Part shown: piece after piece, positions 57,130 through 64,000 of the stretch
How the letters are laid out: each line of letters starts with the position of its first letter
Numbering within the stretch: the first letter of the stretch is position 1
NCBI RefSeq assembly: GCF_036588685.1
Contig: NC_086382.1
Span: 77,907,999-77,971,998 of the forward strand
Length of the DNA: 64,000 bases
Reading direction: 5' to 3'
Origin: Mytilus trossulus
Taxonomy: Eukaryota > Mollusca > Bivalvia > Mytilida > Mytilidae
The notes under the pieces: generated by a model
The model's database searches: none
Told to the model about the DNA's origin: nothing
The model's input: only the letters and a program-made list of their open reading frames with translations
Position numbers and translations under genes: made by a program

Positions 57130-57180
57130 ACTAAATTATAATCCTGGTACTTTTGCCAACTATTTAAACTTAGTTTTTCT

Positions 57181-57290
57181 ATGTTGTATGAAAAAGAAAA
57201 TGTGGTATGACTGCCAATGAGACAACTCTCCACAAGAGACCAAAGGACTGAAATTAACAACTATGTTACCCTACAGCCTTCTATGTGTGC
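57181..57290 (-). mobile_element. Reversed fragment of tail type A
   Basis: 'aaaatgtggtatgactgcca' and 'gagacaactctcca' are the reverse complement of the tail A terminus. The similarity fades by about 57290. Confidence 0.6.
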
Positions 57291-57909
57291 CTTTTTCTTT
57301 TTAGCCAGTTGTCAGTATATTTTCGGGTCATCATTTCAAGTATCCATCTTGACTAAGTACCTATCGCCCCTCCTTTATAGTTGGTTGGTGTTGTTTTTTT
57401 TGTGTATAACTTTCTGTTGTGATCCCTTCCCAACAACACTGGTTGTATTAAGCGCAAACGTTTGTTATTCATTTCGTGTACATTGAAATGGTTCAAGTTG
57501 GAAATGGTTGTACTGTTTGTGCTTTAACGAATAATGTAAAATTATGGATATGTACAGTGATGTTGTATGTTTGCCAATGAAACAGCAATCAACCTCAGTT
57601 CAAACGAAGTGAATGCTTCGAAGGTATAGGTAAACTTATCAATCATATCATTTACTTCACTTTAATTATCACTTAATATAAATGTTCCGGACCATATGAG
57701 TATTGGGACCATACGCGTATGGTCATGACCATATGCGGATATTCATGTGGTCCGACCATGCGCGTATGGTCGGACCATATGATTATAATACTCGTTTGGT
57801 TATCAACAAGTCGGACAATATGAGTATTTGGACTATATAGTTATTTTGTTTTTAAATTTCATTATAAAAGTTTCCTTTATATAAAAACTTTTTCCGAACA
57901 AACAATGAA

Positions 57910-58035
57910 TGTTTTCTATGTTGTGTCATGTGTACTATTGTTTTTCTGTTTGTCTTTTTCATTTGTAGCCATGGCGTTGTCAGTTTGTTTTAGATTTATG
58001 AGTTTGACTTCCCTTTGGTATCTTTCGTCCCTCTT
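57910..58035 (+). mobile_element. RT tail fragment nested in the DNA transposon
   Basis: 'ctatgttgtgtcatgtgtac', 'agccatggcgttgtcagttt' and 'ttggtatctttcgtccctct' match the second-lineage tail. It lies inside the TIR element, so it inserted later or was captured. Confidence 0.65.
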
Positions 58036-58070
58036 TTAAATAGCAATGCATTATTTTTATAATTCAAGTA

Positions 58071-58357
58071 CTACGTACAAATTAAATATAGATGCTCATC
58101 GCTAATTACATCTTGCGGGAAGGCTTGGTTGGCATTTACTTTCACACGATAGCATAGTTTTTTTCCATTTGCAAGTCTTGGTTGTGCACGATCCTTTTTA
58201 TCTACACCTTTTGCTTGCGAGTGAAAAGCTATCCTTTTTGTAGCTGCGTACAGGGATACCGAGGTCTTTAACCGTTCCGATATGTGTACGTTTTTGTTTA
58301 AGAAGCTCAAGATCTCAAATATCGTACCATGACTGCAATACACTATTTTCAGAAGAC
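58071..58357 (-). pseudogene. ORF remnant inside the DNA transposon
   Basis: The minus strand holds a 90-codon ORF (58343-58071) with a non-ATG start and a basic middle (AATKRIAFHSQAKGVDKKDR). An ATG at about 58357 opens a second frame (MSSENSVLQSWYDI, then TGA) that continues protein-like after the stop. The two may be parts of a decayed transposase or accessory protein. No domain is recognised. Confidence 0.3.
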
Positions 58358-59096
58358 ATCTTAAAAAACTATATTACTTTCCAGTGATTTCTTGTGTAAC
58401 GGTTCATTAAGAAATATTTGGAGTTTAGGCTTTAAGTCGACATTTTGCCAGTCACTTGTAATAACAAATCGGTATATGATCATCGGTATAAAATGTGTTT
58501 ATTATAGTTTTGACAAGTAAGTTAAATTAACTTTGTGAAACATGTAATTTTTATTTAACTAATCTATTTATAATAACATAATAATAAAATTACCTATAGG
58601 AATGCGTCTTTTTAATGAACTAGATATAAAGAGTTTAGAAGTATTAAAAGAGTGTAAATTACCCCGACCATACGCGTACGGTCGGACCATATGAGTATAT
58701 ACTCACATGGTCATGACCATACGCGTATGGTCCAGATACTCATATGATCCGGAACATAGGCATGTTACTTTCACGTTTATTTGACTTTTTTGTTGGTCAT
58801 CGTATTCCTACAGTGTTGGGTTACTTTTTCGTCCCTTTTCAGTTCATGGATTTTAGCGTTCCTTATGAAAGACTACACAAAAAGGCCGTTTGGACACACA
58901 AAAATCAATAACAGGATATTTTCATTAACATAAATTATTTGGTGTAATGTACGGACTGTGAACACGATTAAAGACTATTTACTAAAAGAAAGAGAAGGCT
59001 CCAGAGAGTAACTCGATTGAAAAGTGACAAAACTGTGAAATCAAATAATTTTTATTTGTCTTCTTTGAATCCACATATTTGGATTTGTTATGAACT

Positions 59097-59259
59097 ATGT
59101 CGCTATATGATGACACTAAGGATGTCGGTGATATCTCATGTCACTATATGATGACACTTAAGATGTCGATGATTTCTCATGTCACTATATGATGAAACTA
59201 AAGATGTCGGTGATTTCTCATGTCACTATATGATGACACTAAGGATGTCGGTGATTTCT
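59097..59259 (+). repeat. 41-bp minisatellite, about four copies
   Basis: 'cactatatgatgacactaag' (first copy cgctatatg at 59101) repeats at 59101, 59142, 59183 and 59224, with 'gatgtcggtgatttctcatg' between. The fourth copy runs into the last exon of the minus-strand gene at 59239-62152 and includes its stop codon. Confidence 0.85.
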
Positions 59260-59483
59260 CTTCCTGCAATGACTGCGGTAGACACGAGTCGCTGTCTTTG
59301 CTTCAGAAGTACTTGTAGGCACACTAGTTGTTAGTTCAGGCGTGGTTGTTGTTGGTTCGGATGGGGTTGGTGTAGGAATTGGACATCCAGAACCTTTAGG
59401 GATGACGTCATTCGCACTACATGCTTTACCAGGTGAGGGGCACATTGAAGGTATATCACAGGAACGAGACGGTGGGGGCAAGG
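59239..59483 (-). CDS. Last exon: Cys motif, Thr/Pro-rich linker, stop in minisatellite
   Basis: Starts after 'atgttttcag' and ends at TAG (59241-59239). The last four codons lie in the 41-bp minisatellite. Confidence 0.7.
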
Positions 59484-62152
59484 CTGAAAACATATTCAAA
59501 TTATTGATATTTCGGTAATGTGTTCATTACCTTTTTTTGCCACAAGTAATTATGTCAGCAACTCATGTGAACAGTATGAAATACTATGTGTTTTTTTTTA
59601 ATATGTTACAAGTTTTGATCGAACTGAATATTTAATTACATTTCGAGGAATTTTTCATGTATAATAAAAATTCTTTTTCTGATTCTTTTTGGGGATTGTG
59701 CTCACACTTACACATGCCACAATTGCATTGACAGACATCTACACGTATAATTATGTCCTTTGTTGTTAAAACAATAAAGCTTATTTCAAAACTGTCAATG
59801 AAACTGGCGAATACACAAGGTGATGAGTGATTTTAGTTGGGTATTGTGTAACGTTTGGTCGTCTAAATTTATGAATTGAAACAGAAATGCCTAGATATAC
59901 TTACCAGGTGATCCCAAAACTGCAAAGTAAAACAATGATCATTATACAAAAATACAAAGACAACAAGATACCAGGGGTATCATTCAGCCAAACAACGATC
60001 ATTATACAAAGATAACAAGATACCAGGGGTATTACTTAGCCAAATAATGATTATTATATAAAGATACAAAGATAACAAGATACCAGGATTGATATGTTCT
60101 GGTGATCCTTTTCCGACTCTTCAGAATTCAAGAGTCTTACCCAAATTTAAGTGAATTATACGGTCTTCAAAGTACCGTGTCGATTCCTGACATCACTAAA
60201 GAGCCATTTATTTTCTAAAATATTGTGTTAATGTTTTCACTTTTGTTTGCGTTAATTCATCTTTTCCACAAGTTTATTGTTTTCTGTTTGGTATTTAATA
60301 TAATTAAAATTTTGTTACATCTTGTGATCTGTTTATTTGGCAATGCCAGTTGACATCCGGTTTCGTCCTGCTAGTCAAATGCGTTTTGTTAAAATATACT
60401 TTTTCATTTTCTTAGTCTGTTGGAAATGTTGTGTGTGTTGTATTCGAACCCCTCTACCTAGAAATTTGTTTTGGATTCACACGTTTAAAAAATATCAAAC
60501 TCAATCTTAGGTTTTAACGTTGTTTTCAATTTAGACTTGTTCATATATAAACATGACGGATGTCATTTGTTGAGCAGTATATGTGTACCTTTTCGGAGCA
60601 CCTGATATCATTCTTATTCTTCGTTTTTTCAGTCGTTAGTACTTCTATTTTGTGTGTAATGATTATATGTCTATTTATCTTGTTCTTATCAACCATGGTG
60701 TTGTCAGTTTATTTTCGATTAATGAATTTGAAAGTCTCTTTGGTATCTTTCACGACTCTTTTTCAATATACTATGTACACATCTATCCCAGATAAATCTT
60801 TGTAAAAGGAGAATCTAAAAATATAAGTTCAGAGCGTAGGCTTAATTAAGAAGTTTAAAAGGAAATTTTATATGATGCTAGTGTTTTACACTCATGAATA
60901 AAACCAGTTCGTTTAATGAAATATATGAGGTATTCAAGTGTACTGAAAAGTTATTTAAACAAGCATTGATATTATATGTGTTCAGACTTAACATGCATCG
61001 CTTCGATTGATGCATCACAATTTCTTATCTTCAACGGTATTGTTTATAAAACAAAAGAAATTTCAATATACAAAGGATGCATGCTATGTTGTGTTATAGA
61101 ATGAACAGATTTTAAATATATATCCTTACCTTTAACTACCAAAGTGGCAATTGGCATTTTACAGACTGCACATATATCTGTAAATTCTCCCGTTTTGTTG
61201 GCAAACGTTTTGATTCCGTCTAAACGATAAAGAACATTTAGTTATGGAGTGCTTAATGCATTTATAATATTATATACTTTGTAGTAAATACGGATAAATT
61301 GTATGTGTCATACAACTATTGACAAGCGTGCTGTATCAGCCACCATGATGATATCATATCAACACGGTGGGAAAGGCTTGATCACACCCTTAATCTGTTT
61401 GACGTCACGTCATCGATTGCAGTCACTGTTGCAAAGGCTTTATCAAATCCCTAATCTGTATTACGTCATGTCAAACCTATAATCTGTATGACGTCATTTC
61501 AAACCTCCTTATCTGTATGACGTCATGTCACATAAAAAACATCTACTTGAGGTTTATGTTATATAATAAAGTGTATATGATATGTTTTTTTTCAATATCA
61601 CACACTGCATCAACCCTCAATCATTTCTGGGGTTAATACGGATGCGATATTGAAAAAGCCATATGATATTCTCTATTAATATCACAGTTGTAATATTGTT
61701 ATTGCTGTCTAAACGAATATCATAGCTAGTTCGGGATTGAAGTAAAAGACCCAGGTCGGTTGTTGAAAAGGAGACGTTAATTCCAGTTATTTTTGAAATA
61801 TTGGGCTTGCGTCTTATTGACGTGGCATCTTCAATTGTTATCCCTGTGGCGCAATAAAAAAACTCGAACGATGTTTGTAAAAATGTACATTACGTCATAA
61901 CTGCTGATACTTGGTAGGTCGAATCACAAAAAAAAAACATGTAACGAATTGTATCGAATTGTATTTGAATGTTTGTATTGATATCATAAACAAATAAGAC
62001 AAGGTATAGAAATGCCAGAAACATTCTTACAAAGTGTACTGAGTTCATTACAAAGTTACAACTTACCACTTGCTCCAAATGTAAACATTAAAGGAGCACT
62101 TTGAAGATTGTAAAAGATCGGGAAACATGCGAAGTTGTCAGAACCCTGTACT
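59239..62152 (-). CDS. Cys-rich, Thr/Pro-rich protein gene, 3' part (four exons incl. a 15-nt microexon)
   Basis: Four minus-strand exons (62152-62067, 61219-61130, 59919-59905, 59483-59239) have GT/AG borders, and every junction is phase 1. They encode about 143 residues: NFACFPIFYNLQSAPLMF, TFANKTGEFTDICAVCKMP, the microexon residues LGSP, then SCDIPSMCPSPGKACSAND. A Thr/Pro/Ser-rich stretch (PTPTPSEPTTTTPELTT) and a basic end (YRSHCRKRNHRHP) follow. The Cys spacing in the last exon (C-x5-C-x6-C-x11-C) resembles antistasin- or VWC-like small extracellular modules, and the Thr/Pro run looks like an O-glycosylated linker. That suggests a secreted or cell-surface protein, but no signal peptide is in view because the 5' exons lie upstream, beyond 62152 or outside the window. 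I do not recognise the exact family. Confidence 0.65.
59905..59919 (-). CDS. 15-nt microexon
   Basis: 'ttttgggatcacctg' lies between 'actttgcag' and GTAAGT. It is phase 1 on both sides and in frame with its neighbours, adding five residues when spliced. It could be missed by automated annotation or be alternatively skipped without a frameshift. Confidence 0.6.
59930..60110 (+). repeat. Short tandem repeat near the microexon
   Basis: 'aatgatcattatacaaa', 'acgatcattatacaaag' and 'atgattattatataaag', each followed by 'acaagataccagg', give three units of about 60 bp. Confidence 0.6.
60640..60765 (+). mobile_element. Diverged fragment of the second-lineage RT tail
   Basis: 'caaccatggtgttgtcagtt' and 'tctttggtatctttc' match the tail family. 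It lies in an intron of the minus-strand gene. The ORF 60560-60805 runs through it. Confidence 0.55.
61130..61219 (-). CDS. Exon with GEFTDICAVCKMP
   Basis: 90 bases between 'atcgtttag' and 'taaagGTAAGG'. Carries a CxxC pair (ICAVC). Confidence 0.65.
61370..61530 (+). repeat. Repeats with TGACGTCA palindromes
   Basis: Four to five units of about 33-37 bp share 'aatctgt' + 'tgacgtca' + 'tgtc' or variants (61396, 61456, 61485, 61516). TGACGTCA is the CRE consensus, present here at least three times. It lies in an intron of the minus-strand gene. Regulatory function is not shown. Confidence 0.6.
62067..62152 (-). CDS. Exon with VQGSDNFACFPIFYN
   Basis: 86 bases between acceptor 'tactttttcag' and donor 'agtgGTAAGT'. 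Begins by completing a codon of an unseen exon and ends in phase 1. Confidence 0.65.
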
Positions 62153-62275
62153 CTGAAAAAGTAAAAATATCAATTTGATTCGCAGCTAAAGATCAATATA
62201 CAATCATTTCTTTTCCGAAAGATCACTTGCATACCATTTCAATTAATATCATCATTTGTTTAAAGGGGTACCATG

Positions 62276-62575
62276 CTCTTCAATGCTCTTCAACTTTGTA
62301 CTTGTTTGGCTTTTCCACCATTTTCTACATTTGAAAATGCCTGTACCAAGTCAGGAATATGACAGTTCTTGTCCATTCGTTTTTGATGCGTTTTGTTTTT
62401 TGATTTTGCCATGTGATTATGGACTTTCCAAATTGATTTTCCTCTGAGTTCAGTATTTTTGTGATTTTACTTTTTTTTATAAATATTGTGATATGAGCGT
62501 GACTGATGAGTCTTATGTAGACGGAAGGCGCGTCTGGCGTACTAAATTATAATCCAGGTTCTTTTGATAACTATT
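62276..62575 (+). mobile_element. Retrozyme copy interrupted by another repeat
   Basis: 'atgctcttcaactttgtact' (62288-62307) is the monomer segment before the hammerhead. It is separated from the hammerhead part (62480-62575) by about 160 bases that carry 'gtaccaagtcaggaatatga', a different mussel tail. The monomer resumes at 'ataaatattgtgatatgagc'. Confidence 0.65.
62497..62540 (+). ncRNA. Hammerhead ribozyme with a damaged GAAA block
   Basis: CUGAUGA and stem II GUCU / AGAC are intact, but GAAAC reads GGAAG, changing core A13 and breaking stem III. Predicted inactive. Confidence 0.7.
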
Positions 62576-62708
62576 TGACTCAAAAAGATTTGACTTATTC
62601 GAATCATTTTTGTCCTTTCACTATTTGACCGAAATATTTAAGTTAAAGTAACTCCCTTAGGTGTTTTGTACTCCCTTTTTTTTCTAACATATATATCCAA
62701 GTCAAAAA

Positions 62709-63835
62709 GTGTTGATGATTTAAATCCCGCACATAGGGAAATCTTCAATTAACATATTATTCTCTCAAAAAATACAGAATGATATCATCATAGAGAAATC
62801 TTCAATAACAAACATTATTCTCTCAACCAATGCATAGTGATATCATCTGAGGGAAATCTTCAATAACATACATTATTCTCTCAAACAATGCATAGTGATA
62901 TCATCATAGGAATATCTTAAATAACATACATTATTCTCTCAAACAATGCATAGTGATATCATCATAGGAAAATCTTAAATAACAAACATTATTCTCTCAA
63001 ACAATGCATAGTGATATCATCATAGGAAAATCTTAAATAACATACATTATTCTCTCAAACAATGCATAGTGATATCATCTGAGGGAAATCTTCAATAACA
63101 TACATTATTCTCTCAACCAATGCATAGTGATATCATCTGAGGGAAATCTTCAATAACATACATTATTCTCTCAAACAATGCATAGTGATATCATCTGAGG
63201 GAAATCTTCAATAACATACATTATTCTCTCAAACAATGCATAGTGATATCATCATAGGAATATCTTAAATAACATACATTATTCTCTCAACCAATGCATA
63301 GTGATATCATCTGAGGGAAATCTTCAATAACATACATTATTCTCTCAAACAATGCATAGTGATATCATCATAGGAATATCTTAAATAACATACATTATTC
63401 TCTCAAACAATGCATAGTGATATCATCATAGGAAAATCTTAAATAACATACATTATTCTCTCAAACAATGCATAGTGATATCATCATAGGAAAATCTTCA
63501 ATAACAAACATTATTCTCTCAAACAATGCATAGTTATATCATCTGAGGAAAATCTTAAATAACAAACATTATTCTCTTCAACAATACAAAATGATATCAG
63601 CATAGGGAAATCTACAATAACAAACATTATTCTCTCAAACAATACATAGTGATATCATCTGAGGAAATCGTCAATAAAAACATTATTCTCTCCAACAATG
63701 CATAGTGTTATCATCTAAGGGAAATCTGCAATAACATACATCATTCTCGCAAACAATACATAGTGATATCATCTGAGGGAAATCTTCAATAACACACATA
63801 TCTCTCAAACAATACATAGTGATATCATCATAGGA
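62709..63835 (+). repeat. 58-bp satellite, about 19 copies
   Basis: Units of 58 bp start 'acaatgcatagtgatatcat' and end 'cattattctctcaa'. Two variants, 'catcatagga' and 'catctgaggg', are interspersed in an irregular order. Units are near-identical in the centre (62880-63480) and more diverged at both edges. Confidence 0.88.
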
Positions 63836-64000
63836 ATATACTACTAAAGTAATGAGCATTAGGAAAATAACAATTATATTTGAGGTTCCAATGATGCTAC
63901 ACTAGATTCTGAATTCGACAAGTATTCTTTATTCGACAGTTATTTCTAATTGACAACTATTCTTAGTTCTACAATTGATATTTCCATATTGGTGCTAGAT

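Larger units (their letters stand above)
56519..57166 (+). mobile_element. Retrozyme dimer
   Basis: Two head-to-tail monomers of the same family as the 7481-13113 array, in the opposite orientation (ribozymes on the plus strand). Predicted cut positions, after 56769 and after 57123, are 354 bases apart. The monomers differ from each other and from the array copies by many substitutions, so this insertion is older. A dimeric copy is what retroposition of a multimeric or rolling circular template would leave. Confidence 0.82.
57683..58756. mobile_element. DNA transposon with terminal inverted repeats of about 91 bp
   Basis: Left TIR 57683-57773 and right TIR 58664-58756 are inverted and roughly 80% identical, starting TGTTCCGGA at both ends. 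Each TIR contains the perfect palindrome ACCATACGCGTATGGT and further 'ggtccgacc' and 'ggtcatgacc' mirror motifs. The 0.9-kb interior holds a retroelement tail fragment (57910-58035) and an ORF remnant on the minus strand. The target-site duplication is not clear (at most AT). The superfamily is not assigned. Confidence 0.7.

Noticed and set aside
1-64000. tRNA, rRNA or other structured RNA genes besides hammerheads
   Set aside because: No cloverleaf with A and B boxes and no rRNA core motif was noticed by eye; a covariance scan was not possible.

Overview
The window looks like nuclear DNA of a marine bivalve, most likely a mussel (Mytilus or a close relative). It is AT-rich and gene-poor, its coding pieces are split by GT/AG introns, and it is crowded with dispersed repeats that I recognise as typical of mussel genomes. 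No rRNA, tRNA, CRISPR array or bacterial operon is visible. The species call rests on repeat recognition, not on a search.

Layout. 0.7-2.7 kb: a 5'-truncated Penelope-like reverse transcriptase (RT) with its 3' tail. 3.7-7.1 kb and 14.5-15.8 kb: three to four copies of a duplicated block headed by interstitial telomere-like (TTAGGG)n runs, with a small membrane-protein ORF between two of them. 7.48-13.11 kb: about 16 tandem copies of a 355-bp monomer whose minus strand carries a complete type I hammerhead ribozyme in every copy, i.e. a mussel retrozyme array with higher-order structure. 15.7-18.3 kb: a long decayed ORF of unknown function ending in a Myb/SANT-like segment. 19.1-25.1 kb: a truncated RT tail, a nearly intact RT and a third, frame-broken RT whose 3' region holds a hammerhead relic. 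25.3-36.9 kb: a composite repeat in which about 500-bp spacers alternate with arrays of a 36-bp unit that is itself six degenerate telomere-like hexamers; the largest array has about 96 units.

43.1-49.7 kb, minus strand: a five-exon gene model with consistent splice phases (820 codons) joining a Mutator-like transposase domain to a DEDDh 3'-5' exonuclease; the segment that normally carries the first catalytic Asp is missing. 50-58.8 kb: further repeats, a fourth RT broken by a reversed copy of its own family's tail, a 5'-truncated retroposon with a 22-bp target duplication, a retrozyme dimer and a TIR DNA transposon. 59.2-62.2 kb, minus strand: the 3' part of a small Cys-rich, Thr/Pro-rich gene including a 15-nt microexon. 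62.7-63.8 kb: a 58-bp satellite.

The most striking system is the hammerhead retrozyme array together with four Penelope-like RTs. Penelope-like elements are the usual suspects for mobilising such ribozyme-bearing circular RNAs, and here one RT element carries a related ribozyme relic in its own 3' region. The working link between the two is inference.
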